This document shows positions 1 to 10,108 of a stretch of 64,000 nt of DNA, piece by piece. This DNA is from Diplolepis rosae (Eukaryota; Arthropoda; Insecta; Hymenoptera; Diplolepididae). The notes under the pieces are model-generated. The model did no database searches. It worked only from the letters and a program-made list of their open reading frames with translations, and had not been told where the DNA came from. A program made the translations under genes and the position numbers. Position 1 is the first letter of the stretch; every line of letters starts with the position of its first letter. The stretch covers positions 2,170,001 to 2,234,000 of the forward strand of contig JAPYXD010000737.1 of assembly GCA_030998225.1 (NCBI GenBank). Reading direction: 5' to 3'.

Positions 1-775
1 ACCGAGAAGCGCACTAAATTTTATTGTAAGACGATGTTCTACTGTAAAATTACGCCTTCTTCCTGAAGTCTGGAAAGAAAGGGACGATGCGGCAGGTATT
101 CAATAATACCGCTTTCTGGACACTCGGAAGTACCCTGTCCACGCCAAGACCTTTCAATTGACTCATGCACCTTACATGCACGTTCCTCGTGCCCGAAATC
201 ACAATGGGGTGAACGGTGGCTGATTACACTCTCCACATTTCTATGATTTCGTGTTTTAGCCGACCATACTTCTGGATCTTGGTTGTATAGGTCAGCTTGA
301 TGTTGACACTGGTTTTTGACAATCTGAGCACGCTTGTCCCACAAGACAATGTCCGGAAGATTATGTTCGACAAAGTGGTCTTTCTGGATGGACCTGTCCC
401 AGTACAAGAGATGATGTTCATTCTCAAGAAGTGCTACTGTGACGTATGGGTAATAAGGCTTCCAATCTTGTATCAGTTCCAGGTTTAAGGCTATTTATTG
501 GTCAATAATCTCACATACTTCATTGTGCCTGTGTATACTCTCTTTGAGCCAACATTCGGCAGCCATCAATGCTACGCTGTGACGAAGGATGTGCTTCTGG
601 CAGTCCCCAGTGCCGATTACCTTGTTCTGGATAGCTTCGATAAACCCTTCCGTTTCCGGAAATAGTACGCCTCTACGCCGCCACAAGTTGAATGCCTCTT
701 CATCCACTTTTGGTTGATCTTGGACCAAGGGTTGCTGCCCGTGTAAAGGTTCTTCTCTCCACTCCATAGTACGAG
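1..775 (-). pseudogene. R2-like non-LTR retrotransposon, pol C-terminal remnant
   Basis: Minus-strand frames carry the carboxyl end of a non-LTR retrotransposon polyprotein of the kind usually annotated in insects as type-1 element R2. At 495-767 the stretch FPETEGFIEAIQNKVIGT, followed by a region ending in HRHNEVCEI, matches the conserved block downstream of the reverse transcriptase. At 300-407 YWDRSIQ followed by LPDIVLWDKRAQIV matches the terminal endonuclease-like block. Between and after these the frame shifts at least twice (the 224-427 frame continues the match as KIQKYGRLKHEIIEMW), so no intact protein is made. The reverse transcriptase itself would lie off the window or was lost. 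This is family recognition from memory; the exact clade is uncertain. Confidence 0.6.
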
Positions 776-779
776 GGTA

Positions 780-1480
780 GTTCCAGAAGTACCCGACCTA
801 ACAAATAAAACCCAACAAATTCAGAAAAAAATACCTTTATTCCTGAACGTAGTCTCCTGTTAGCTCGATACACTTTTCCCAGCGATGTTTAATAGCTTCG
901 AAACACTGTTTATAGTGAGAACCGTTGAGCTCCTCGGAATAGTCATTAACCGCAGACTCCACCTCTCCATTCTTGGAAAATCTTTGCCCACCGAGCCATT
1001 TTTTGGAGTTTAGGAAAAGAGAATAATCCGAGGGGGCTAAATTTGCTGAATATGGTGCGTGAGGAAGCAATTTGAACTTTAACTCATTGATTTTGGCCAT
1101 CGCGATAACGGATATGTGAACTAGTGTATTGTCTTGATGAAACTAAAATTTTTTTTCGCCAAATGCTACAGCTTTTTTTTGTTAATCACTCAAACGCTGT
1201 AATAAGTTCGCATAATACTCGCCGTTGATTATTTTTCCCTTTTGAAGATAATCAATGAAAATTACTCTACGTGCATCTCAAATAACTGATGCCATGAACT
1301 TGTCAGCAGATGGAACTTTCTACGCCTTCTTTGGTGCCGATCATCCCCTTTTAGTCAATTGTTTTGAATGTTCTGTAGTCTCAGGTGTGAAGTAATAGAC
1401 CCATGTTTCATCCATGTTTATGAATCGACCCACAGAGATAAAAATTGGGAAAAAAGCGGTCAAAACTCGAAAATATTGTC
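780..1480 (-). pseudogene. mariner transposase fragment (catalytic half)
   Basis: A minus-strand mariner remnant. The 837-1100 frame contains LLPHAPYSANLAPSDYSLF, which is the third-aspartate region of the D,D34D catalytic triad, and ends with ELTGDYVQE, a usual mariner carboxyl end. About 300 bases upstream in coding direction (near 1385-1420) the frame reads DETWVYYF, the first-aspartate motif, but stops and frame changes lie between the two. The N-terminal helix-turn-helix half is missing; the sequence beyond 1480 does not continue the match. Clearly dead. Confidence 0.75.
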
Positions 1481-1930
1481 AGATCGCGCTAAAAAATTTT
1501 CCTTTGTGATTTATATGATCACCGATGACAAACCTTTTATCAGATTGCAAAAATTCAAAATGGCGGGTCCAATATGGCGGACTTTTTCAATAAATAATGA
1601 ACGGATCACGTTGAAAACTTGTTTGGGGTGAATTGGAACGGAAGTGGGAATGAAAAATAGAGTACACTCATTGTATTGTTTAGTAAATATTCATTCGTTA
1701 TTGCACGCTGTGAAGTATATGGGTCAGTTAACATAAGATTTACAAACAAAGTTTCGATATTGCTGGAAAAAATTTCTAGCATCATTTCAAATGAAAGCTC
1801 AGGTGAAGAGGGACATCGTATTATCATGAATATGCGTTCCAGAGAGTTATTTATAGAACCCGAACACAGCGTCGCGTCCACGTCTGGCAGCATGTAATTT
1901 TTCAGCCGCCACGCGCGTCGCACTAAAAAT
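1480..1930. other. intergenic stretch with satellite-like motif
   Basis: No gene recognised. Near 1558-1590 the text AAAATGGCGGGTCCAATATG resembles the motif shared by the ~125-bp satellite units at 24230-24610 and 36590-36990, so a single degraded unit may lie here. Short open frames on both strands have no recognisable motif. Confidence 0.35.
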
Positions 1931-1998
1931 GATTTTACTCAAAAAATCGCACCGATTAGCAGTTTATACTAAACGTACCGAGATTTAACATATACCTA

Positions 1999-2910
1999 TT
2001 GAGTTGTCCCAGAAGTAATTGCCGATTTTTTCATACAAATTAAACACATTTTTTTAAATATAAAGAATGGACTTTAATCAATGATGTATTTTCCATTTTG
2101 TTCAATGACCTTTTGTCATCTTTCTGGTAACTTCATGATTCCACGCTCAAAGAACTTCTGGTCTTTATCGGCAAAAAACTGAACCAGGTGCGATTTCACA
2201 GCTTCATCATCATTGAAAGTTGTACCATTTAAGGAGTTCTGCAAAGATCGAAATAAATAGTAATCTGATGGTGCAAGGTCAGGGCTATATGATGCATGTA
2301 ACATCACTTCCCAACCAAGCCTTAATAATTTTTGGCGAGTGGCTAAAAATGTGTGTGGTGTAGCGTTGTCATGGTGGAAAATTACACCTTTATGGTTGAC
2401 CAATTCTGGCCGTTTTTCTTTGACCGATGCGTTCAATTTGTTCAGCTGGCGACAGTAGACTTCCGAATTAATCGTTTGGTTCCTTGGAAGCAGCTCAAAA
2501 AATACCACACCTTTCCAACCCCACCAAACAGCATAATCTTTTTCTGATGCAATTCAGCTTTCGATGCTGTTTGTTTGATAAAGGGATCAAATTCATTGCC
2601 TTTAAAATACAAATCACAAGCGTTGATGCGTTTTTTTAAACGGATTTCTTTCAATTCACGTGGAATCCAAATATCAAGTTTTTTAACGGATCCAAGACGT
2701 TGTATTTGACGATCGATATTTGATTTTCGTATTCCTATCATTTCTTTAATCTCTCACACAGTTACATGACGATCCGATTCGATTATGGCTTTGATTTGGT
2801 CATCATCAACATCATTTGGCTGATCTGAACGTTGCTCATCACATAACTTTTAAGCAGCCTGCGCTGCGTTCTTTCATTTACGGAAATTTAAAAGCAAAAT
2901 ATGACAAAAA
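1999..2910 (-). mobile_element. mariner copy (TTGRGTTGTC TIR), 5' truncated
   Basis: The 3' end of this minus-strand mariner is intact: a TA at 1997-1998 followed by TIR TTGAGTTGTCCCAGAAGTAA. The transposase is split between the 2442-2741 frame (IDRQIQRLGSVKKLDIWIP, linker region) and the 2116-2508 frame (NHKGVIFHHDNATPHT, second aspartate; SPDLAPSDYYLF, third aspartate). The first-aspartate segment is lost in a deletion near 2580, so the element could not transpose itself. The match fades near 2910 and no 5' TIR is visible. The same family recurs at 41209 and, more diverged, at 49042. Confidence 0.8.
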
Positions 2911-3302
2911 TATATATGCTTGCATTGAATCTCGTTTCAGACTGTGGAACCCTGGGGCAAAAAGTATTTTGCTACTTGAACGTGACACTTTACATACATT
3001 TTTGATTTCTGAATGCGCTTCTTCAGCGCGATTTCCAATGTATATCTACCGTTGTGTTCAAAGAAATTAGTATTCGCAAATATTGCACGTACCTCTAGTA
3101 TGACCTTCCATCGAATGAAATTGGAAGCGGGCACAACAAAGAAAAACTATCCTCGTTTACAGCCAAACAAAATTTTCGGAGCGCACGCCCGTGACCACGT
3201 TCTTCCAACGCGTCGAAGTTCGGACTGAGTCATAAAAGCAAGTATTTGAGATATCCGTCTGCCCTTTGAAGCACTAAATGCGCCAGCTCCCTCTTTACAA
3301 GA

Positions 3303-3870
3303 TTATGTGTTATCGACCGCAGCAAAAATGACCACTGTGCGACGCAAAAAGTCGGCTTTATTGTTGTGAAACATCACCAAATACTCGATGGGAACATCAT
3401 CACGACGCTGTTTTTGTTCCACTGTGAACAAACGCGGCACCCATCTTGCACACAGCTTTCGCTTGTCCAAATTTTCAGCCAATATGCGATGTGCATCACT
3501 TCTTGAAATGCTTACCATGTCTGCCAACTCGCGCACTTTTAGTCGACGGTCATGCAATACCATTTTGTGGATTTTCTTCACCATTTCTGTCGTGGTCACC
3601 TCATTTGGTCGACCACTGTGTTTTTCGTCTGGGCAGCTCGTACGACCTCGTTTAAACTCTGCCACCCAATACTTTATTGTTGTGAGCGAAGGAGCAGACT
3701 CCCTTAGAGTAGAATCTAGCTCAGCTTCAATATTAGGTGGACTGAGATGTTTCAAATTAAAGTATTGTATCGCATAACGATGACCAATTGTTTTGACGTT
3801 TACAAATACACTGACAGCAATCACTATTGATAGCTGTCAAGCAAAGACTAAACTACGTAGCGTCTTCAGA
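3303..3870 (-). pseudogene. mariner transposase, N-terminal half
   Basis: A frame of 173 codons open across 3303-3824 that encodes the DNA-binding half of an irritans-type mariner transposase. It shows the first helix-turn-helix (YFNLKHLSPPNIEAELDSTL), the linker KYWVAEFKRGRTSCPDE, the GRPNEVTT hook and the second helix-turn-helix (KVRELADMVSISRSDAHRIL), then the linker ending in KADFLRR. The frame breaks exactly where the first catalytic DETW motif is expected, and the rest of the element is absent. Because only the DNA-binding half survives, and it is open, it could in principle bind related TIRs, but nothing here shows expression. Confidence 0.75.
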
Positions 3871-4284
3871 TTTCTAGCTTGAGCTTTATAAGGTTGGTAC
3901 TTTCGACCATAGCAATTTTTTTCAAACAACAACCGTCATTTATAAGTCAGGTTAGGTGCCTCTGGGACTATCCTTGTATGTTTCTCTGGAATGAGATTCT
4001 TAACGTTTGAGTAATTGGGATCAGCCAGATGTAGAAGTGTATACCATTGTCCTTTCCACATTATTCTTAAAGATATAACCTGAAAACATTATTCAATAAA
4101 AAAGATTTCAGTAAAATTCCTGAAGATTGCGTATTTTGTTTAATATACACAAATTATTTATAGTATTTTAAATTGACCTTTTTAGAATTATCTTGATAAG
4201 GGAAAATGTTCCTGTTACAAAAACTCGTTGATTGTATGTTTTGTACTGATAAGTAATCTGAAAGTGGTGATCAAAGAATGGATT

Positions 4285-5124
4285 TTTATATCCAAAACGT
4301 CATGAACCAAGCTTAGACATATGATAAACAAACCGTTTTGACACATTAGTGATTTTGTTTTGGCGTCATATACTTTTGGTTGTGTGAAAATGTTTGATTT
4401 TGTGCCAAATAATCGTCATTTGTGGAAAGTGTTGATTTTCTTCTTTCATTCGAAGAAAACAGCGGCCGAAGCGCATCGAGAGCTCCAAAAAGCGTACGGA
4501 GATGCTACTCTAAGTGGAACAACGTGCCGTGATTGGTTCCGTCGCTTCAAAGACGGTGATTTCGATGTTGAAGACCGTCCGCGTGAAGGAAGGCCAAAAA
4601 CCTTCGAAGATGCCGATGTTATTTATTATGAGCTGTTGAAACCGAACGAAACCATCACTGGGGAACGGTATCGAACCCAATTGATGCGTTTGAGCCGAGC
4701 ACTGCGCGAAAAACGGCCACAATACGAGCAGAGGCACGAAAAAGTGATTCTACAGCATGACAACGCTCGGCCTCACGTTGCCAAATCCGTGAAAACCTAT
4801 CTGGAAACGCTCAAATGGGAAGTCCCTCCTCACCCGCCGTATTCCCCAGATATTGCGCGTTCGATTATTACTTGTTCCAGTCGATAGCACATGGTCTGGC
4901 TGATCAGCAGTTCCGCTCACATGAAGACATCGAAAAATTGCTTGATTCGTGGATAGCCTCAAAAGATGAACTCTTTTACCGTAACGGTATTCGAGCTCTA
5001 CCAGAAAGATGGGAAAAAGTTGTAGCTAACGATGGGCAATACTTTGAATGATTCATCTATAACCATTTTTTCACAATAAAGTTGCATTTTTAACAAAAAA
5101 ACAGCGGGAACTTAGTTGCGCACC
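4285..5124 (+). mobile_element. internally deleted mariner, copy A
   Basis: A plus-strand mariner whose coding part starts near 4360 with the helix-turn-helix region (HSKKTAAEAHRELQKAYGDA). The frame runs to FEDAD and jumps directly to VIYYELLKPNETITGERY at about 4612-4622. The segment between these blocks in full-length relatives (second helix-turn-helix, linker and first catalytic aspartate) is missing without breaking the frame. [13 protein letters not shown] (second aspartate) follows. A later frameshift near 4850 moves the C-terminus to 4815-5051, ending DGQYFE. The 3' TIR is 5101-5124, followed by TA. The 5' end has diverged or been lost before 4285. Copy B (47539-48039) has the same deletion junction. 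Confidence 0.8.
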
Positions 5125-5238
5125 TAATATTTATGTGAAATATCACACTGTGTCAGTTATTTTTTCATTAAATTTGTAATATTATCCTAGTGATCACAAT
5201 TATTTTATTTTAAATTATTACTATTGTTACAGTTTGAG

Positions 5239-5393
5239 AAAATCATTCATTGATTTGGTCTAGAAAGGTAAAATCATTCATTGATTTGGTCTAGAAAGGT
5301 AAAATCATTCAATGATCTGGCTAACAAAGGCAAGATTATTTCTGGATTCAGCTAACCAAAGCAAGATCATTCATCGATCTTCTTTTGATTCCC
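5239..5393. repeat. 31-bp tandem repeat, five units
   Basis: Units of exactly 31 bases begin at 5239, 5270, 5301, 5332 and 5363. The first two are identical and the next three are increasingly diverged, as expected if the array grew from its left side. The unit core reads AATCATTCATTGATTTGGTC. There are no unique spacers between units, so this is a minisatellite and not a CRISPR. Confidence 0.9.
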
Positions 5394-5639
5394 AATGTCT
5401 CCCTTTCATTGAATTATCTGCTTATTAGATGCCTAATAGGGGTGGTCAAAAAAATGTTGTTTGTCGAAAGTTTTTGTTCACTAGTTATAAGTTGTTGTGT
5501 TGGGTGACTTAAATGTCGTATAAAAAATTTGCTCTATAAGTGATAAAAAAAGTGACTACAAAAATTTCAAACTCACCTAATTAATTTGAATTCAAATAAT
5601 TATTAATTTTATTAATAAATTTTAAACATTTTTAAATAT

Positions 5640-6139
5640 TTTATGAGTTAATACTGATTTCCAGACCATCAAGGAGGCTGAATATTTGTACAATTCACTA
5701 CAGATTGTAAGCATTGTACGTTCTAAATTTGCTATAACGTCTAAGGCTTACAGTACTTATTTTCTGAACACACTAATAAACTGTGGTCCGTAAAACGCAC
5801 CACAAAATAATGGTGAAGGTTACGCTTGGAATGAGAATCATGCCACAGTGGAGACTGTTCCAAATCACATAACGTGGCAGTACTGTATACTTATCGTGGA
5901 GTTAATTTACAATCACGCTGAAGCGTTTCGAGCATCACGGATTTAGGTGTCATGGAGTTGCAGAATCACCAATGTGGTGCTCGAGCGACTTTCTGTGGTG
6001 CGAATTCGGCCCCACGCGCGAGTTACTTTTCAACTACAGCTTTGTGGGGCACATTTTACACGAAGCTGGTTGCTCATTCAGACTAATGGTAGTAACCGCT
6101 ACCTGACTGTGGTGAGAATCTGCCTCCACTGTTATATTA
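5640..6139. other. non-coding gap before the mini-mariner
   Basis: No gene or known repeat seen. The stretch 5780-6130 is richer in GC than its neighbours and repeats the word GTGGTG and its complement, but I find no paired ends. A fragment at about 5553-5580 (ACAAAAATTTCAAACTCACC), just upstream, matches the 3' end of the SINE tail found at 44.9 and 58.6 kb. Confidence 0.3.
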
Positions 6140-6560
6140 GGTGTACAAATAAGTTTTCGCCGTTTGACAAAAGTTGGCGCCACCAGTAAGTTTTGGTTGA
6201 AACTGCAGATGTCAAACGTCACTGTCGTAAGATTGGACAACTGTCAACAACATAACCTTGAAATATTAGTGGATTTCTATGCTTCTAGAAACATATGGTG
6301 AGGCTGCCTTGAGTGAGAAAAGTTATAGTGAGTGGTTTCAAAAGTTCAAGAACGATGAATTTGAAATCGAAGACAAAGGACGTCGCGGAAGGTCGAAAGT
6401 GTACGAAGACGCGGAATTGGAAGCATTATTGGATCAAGATTTGTGCCAAACGCAAGAAAAACAATACGTTGGACAATACTTCCAATAAAACACAAGGTTT
6501 CGTTCTTTTACAATAAATGCCCAATTTTTGATAAAAACGGCGGAAACTTATTTGTACACC
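6140..6560 (+). mobile_element. 421-bp mini-mariner with matching TIRs
   Basis: A complete short non-autonomous mariner. The 5' TIR (6140-6165, starting GGTGTACAAATAAG) and the 3' TIR (6535-6560) are 26-bp inverted copies with one mismatch. TA precedes the left end; the base pair after the right end is TG, read as a mutated TA. Inside, the start of a mariner transposase is fused almost directly to its last residues (VGQYFQ) and 3' untranslated part. Roughly 270 residues, including all catalytic residues, are missing relative to full-length family members. Confidence 0.88.
6279..6488 (+). CDS. 69-aa truncated mariner transposase (DNA-binding start only)
   Basis: An open frame from an ATG at 6279 to a stop at 6486-6488. 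It keeps part of the first helix-turn-helix region (LLETYGEAALSEKSYSEWF), the basic hook of the linker (EDKGRRGRSKVYEDAELEAL) and the beginning of the second helix region (QDLCQTQEK), then joins the family's terminal GQYFQ. The usual start of this family lies about 25 residues upstream and has been lost to a frame change, so the true start is uncertain. Such DNA-binding-only derivatives can compete for TIRs in other transposon systems; here that is inference. It may equally be a pseudogene that happens to be open. Confidence 0.5.
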   Translation: MLLETYGEAALSEKSYSEWFQKFKNDEFEIEDKGRRGRSKVYEDAELEALLDQDLCQTQEKQYVGQYFQ

Positions 6561-7280
6561 TGATACATTTTACGAACTATAGTTTTTTAGTGCAAGTGTA
6601 TATAATTGATTCAAAAATTCTAATCTGTATGTCTTTAATAATTACGTAAATTATATTTATATATAATATATATTTAAGTATAATTTATTTAATTTATATA
6701 TATTTCCCAATATTGCACTTTAATTATTGTGAGTATTTTTATTATGGATAATATAAAAAATTCCTAATAACATATAATTTACAATTCCTACAGAGTTCAC
6801 TAATAATAATAAATAATGGTCCTGGAGGATGAAGCGCAAAATAAGCGGTCATGAAATTTTGTTGTTGTAAACAATTGCTAAACATTAAAATGTTTATTAT
6901 TAAAAAAGGAAAGATTACACATTTTCAATCAACTATAATCACTTGTTTGTCATGGAAGTACTCAAAACTGACCATAATTGCAGTCGGTACTGCACAAGAC
7001 TATTATCGTAAGATTCATACAAAGCGATTTAATTACAAGTAATAGAACTTTTAAGTTTTTGATTTTAAAAATGTAAAAAAAGCAAGATTTTTAAGCATCA
7101 CAAATTTGAAATTAGTAAGACTAGAGGTTCCTTTCTTCTTTTAAATTCACGTAGAACTTCATATACTTCACGTTATCCTCTGGCATCTTCAATGTAGAGT
7201 CATCCTTGTCTATTGCCCCTAGAAATGGGCCGAAAATGGTCATGTTTGAAAGGTCATAACTCATGACCTATTAGACCTAG
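6561..7280. other. AT-rich non-coding stretch
   Basis: Strongly AT-rich, with TATATA runs at about 6650-6700. The open frames here have low-complexity composition and no recognisable motif. Nothing supportable. Confidence 0.3.
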
Positions 7281-7289
7281 GACATTATC

Positions 7290-7745
7290 CTTTGTATGAT
7301 ATTGTTCATCGACTATTTGGAAAAGGGAATAATAATCAACAGCGACTTTTACTGCGCATTATTGAACCGACTGAAAAAAGAAATTGCAGGAAAACGGCCG
7401 CAATGTTGAAAAAAAATCCATCTTTTTGTAAGACAATGTACCAGCTCACAAATCGATGAAAATGATGGCAAAAATCAATAAATTACGCTTTAAATTGCTT
7501 CCCCATCAACTTTATTCTTCAGATCTGCCGCCGCTGCCCCCCTGACTTTAATCTGTTTCCGAACTTAAAGAGATGTCTCCAAGGTTAAAAAATGTTCATC
7601 AAATAAAGAGATCAAATGAGAAACCGATGGCTATTTCTGAGGCGTTGACAAATCATATTACAAGAGAAGAATCGCAATGTGGAAAGATCGTTGCTCTCAG
7701 TATATTAAGCTGAAAGGAGATTATGTTGAAGAATAAATAAGATTT
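7290..7745 (+). pseudogene. mariner transposase C-terminal remnant
   Basis: Plus-strand remnant recognised in shifting frames: DNVPAHKSMKMMAKINKLRF (second-aspartate block) near 7436-7490, a degraded third-aspartate block near 7530 (SDLPPLPPDFNLF, with a small insertion), and the terminal QYIKLKGDYVEE ending in a stop at about 7737. Several frameshifts. Related in its ending to the fragment at 780-1480, which ends in TGDYVQE. Confidence 0.7.
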
Positions 7746-8194
7746 TTGCCAAAAAAAGGTTTTTTTCTTTGTAATCCTACGGGCTTATTGAACTCTCTAG
7801 TATTTAGTTCCCTAAACACTATATAATTAGGCATTTTCACTTCACTAAAAACTAACCTCACTTCGTCGAACACTGAGGGAACAACAACTCCTTTCATTGG
7901 AAATGTTCGAAAAAGGATCTTATTTTCGATTTTCTACAGTAAAAAGGCATTTAAAAAAAATGTATTCGTCAAAATATGTTTTATTATGCAAAAAGAAAAA
8001 CATATGCTGGCCTCGCACTCCCCTACTATTTGCTACTATTTGCTACTTTTTTCGCATGAGGCTACTATTTGGCTACTTTTTTCGGTCCAGTACTACTATA
8101 AGCTACTTTTTCAGGAAAATGGAATAAAAAATACTTTTCCTAACAAGATTTTTTTCTCTTGTAATTAAATAATAATAGTATATTATGTGCCTAT

Positions 8195-8366
8195 GCGCAT
8201 AATTAGGGTTATTACGCAACGAGCGACAATGCTCGCAGGAGATCGAAGCCAAGGCGTAGTCGAGACGTAGCTGAGGCAAAGCCGAGACGAAGCCGAGGCG
8301 CGATCATTCCTGCGAGCATTTTAAGCGAGTCTTGTAATTACCCGAATTGTGTGAATTGGCGCATAT
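8195..8366. repeat. hairpin repeat with purine-rich triplet core
   Basis: A perfect 13-bp inverted repeat, AATGCTCGCAGGA at 8228-8240 and its complement at 8308-8320, is enclosed by a weaker outer pair (AATTAGGGTTATTAC and its imperfect complement near 8336-8350). The loop is an imperfect run of GCCGAGRCGAAG-like words. It looks like a short MITE or the end of a larger element. No coding content. Confidence 0.6.
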
Positions 8367-9101
8367 TCTATTTTATGTGACTTCGGCGCATTTACGAGTT
8401 TTTCTGCATACACTCGAATCCAATCTGAAAAGGTCGAAATTGCCGTGATTATCGTCCATCTCACTTGACATTTCGCGAATACTTCCGGCCATTTTGATTT
8501 TCTTGATCTTGTGTAGTAGTAGCGTATTGTAATAGACGCATGCGCAGTTCAAATGTACAAGGCTTTGTCAGTACGGTGCCAACGCTGTACGAAGAAAAAG
8601 AAGAATAAGAAGAAGATTATGCTCCGCTGTATCGTAATAGGCGCTTGCGCAGTTCACGCTTTACAAAAAAAAAAGGTAATGCAAATATATGAATCGATTT
8701 TTTTATAAACCTCACAATCGATCAAGTAAAATTGATTAAATGCGAATATATTTGTCATACCACCCCGTGTAGAAATTTAAACCGGTTTTTATCGGGCCCT
8801 GGACGGGCCCCGGATAATCAGCCTAGATAATATCAGGGCCCCGGCCGGGTATACCGGCAGGGCGCGGTCATTTTCGTCACGGGGAATCAAGCGCGCCCCG
8901 GTCGGGCTAGAAGCCCGGTTAATCCTCGATCGGGTACCGGATAGTTTCCGGTCTGTACCCTGCCAGTCCGTGGTCAGGTATACGTATAAGATGTAATCCT
9001 CTAAATTACTTTAAAATATTAAAATAAAAGCAGAAAATAATACATTTTTAATTGCTATTTATTAGTCATACATAATATATTTGTTGCGACAAATCTTTAA
9101 A

Positions 9102-9435
9102 TTAAATCATGTTCATTTGTTGAATGTATTGAATTGTATCAGCAGGATTTTCATTTATAATAGGCTCTTGCTCATTATTGTCCTGGTGAATTTCGTGATC
9201 AAAGTTTTCTTCATGGTCTTTTGTGATACAAAAATAAAACATTTTTGATTATTTAGACATAAATATATGTCAAAACATATAAACAGAACTTACCCAAAGG
9301 TGTAATGGGAGTCTCAATTTCACTATCAAAATCATCTATGTCAATATCGATTAAATCATGTAAAATTAAACTATTTTTTATTAACCTGCGCTTCTTAGAA
9401 TGCCTATGATTTACATCACGAATACGTTTATCCAT
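9102..9435 (-). CDS. 85-aa two-exon protein of unknown function inside the GC-ended element
   Basis: Not recognised. Exon 1 runs from an ATG at 9435 down to 9294 (47 codons plus one base). It is followed by a consensus donor, GTAAGT, at 9293-9288 and a 76-bp intron; the acceptor CACAAAAG ends at 9218. Exon 2 (9217-9102) continues in frame for 38 codons to TAA. The protein starts with a basic stretch (KRIRDVNHRHSKKRRLIKN, a possible nuclear signal), then a hydrophobic-acidic middle (LIDIDIDDFDSEIE), and ends in an acidic, Asn/Gln-rich tail finishing QQMNMI. Splicing would carry the frame past the stop reached by reading through exon 1. Its position between the two GC-rich ends suggests it belongs to the element. 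It could be a chance frame: it is short, and no relative was tested. Confidence 0.45.
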
Positions 9436-9548
9436 TATTTAAACCGATACTATACGTTATAATTTACAGTGAATTCCCAAGAATGTTAACATGCACGAAA
9501 ACTTTGAGGTTAAGACATCATGGTTGCAACTTCAGTGGCAAAAACGTA

Positions 9549-9751
9549 CTTACAGTCCTGAACGTTCATTGAACGATGGATAATATTTTTTTGAAAACGA
9601 AATGATTAGTTTTTGCACAAGAAAATTAAACAATAGTGGTTTGTTTATGGCCGATTGTATATTTAAAGGACCCCAAATATAAACATAATAATTAATTATC
9701 TTGTAAAACAAAATTTTCTGTCATCGTTCAATGAAGGTTCAAACCTGTAAG
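9549..9751. mobile_element. 203-bp hairpin MITE, TA target site
   Basis: Inverted ends of about 32 bp begin CTTACAG and include TTCATTGAACGATG on the left and its complement on the right, with a few mismatches. TA flanks both sides (9547-9548 and 9752-9753). No coding content. It is nested inside the GC-ended element, so it inserted later. Likely a Tc1/mariner-type MITE. Confidence 0.8.
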
Positions 9752-10108
9752 TATATCTGGCAAAAGTTGTGTTTTTAAATTTTTCTACACAATTTTTGGT
9801 CTCACATATATTTTAACACCTGATTTAATATATTATAGATACATTATTTTTATAAAACTTGTTGGCATATTCATAAAAATGCAAATTTCGAAACAAGCAG
9901 ACGGCCTGGTCGAGTCCCGTCCAGTGCCCGGGCGGAAACCGTAAAGCAACTTGCATGGCCATAGTTTGACCAGGTCCTGGTTGGGGAGAATGTTTCAAAC
10001 AACTGCGCGGGCAAGGCCCGACCAGACCCCGGTTGGGTAAAAGTTACCCGGCTATTGCCCGGCCAGGACCCGACCGTTAGCAGGGCATAGTCGAGACAAT
10101 TTCTGCAC

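Larger units (their letters stand above)
8763..10108. mobile_element. 1.35-kb element with GC-rich subterminal arrays
   Basis: The borders are a 14-15 bp inverted pair, CCCGTGTAGAAATT on the left and its complement with one mismatch (AATTTCTGCACGGG) on the right at about 10099-10112. Inside each end lies about 200 bases of unusually GC-rich sequence (8782-8990 and 9898-10095) made of variants of CCCGGYCGGGY, whereas the 900 bases between are AT-rich like the surroundings. Such arrays are typical of transposase-binding subterminal repeats. No target duplication is clear. The interior holds a two-exon minus-strand reading frame and a nested 203-bp MITE. I do not recognise the superfamily. Confidence 0.6.

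Noticed and set aside
5239..5393. CRISPR-like array
   Set aside because: The units follow directly without unique spacers; a eukaryotic minisatellite.
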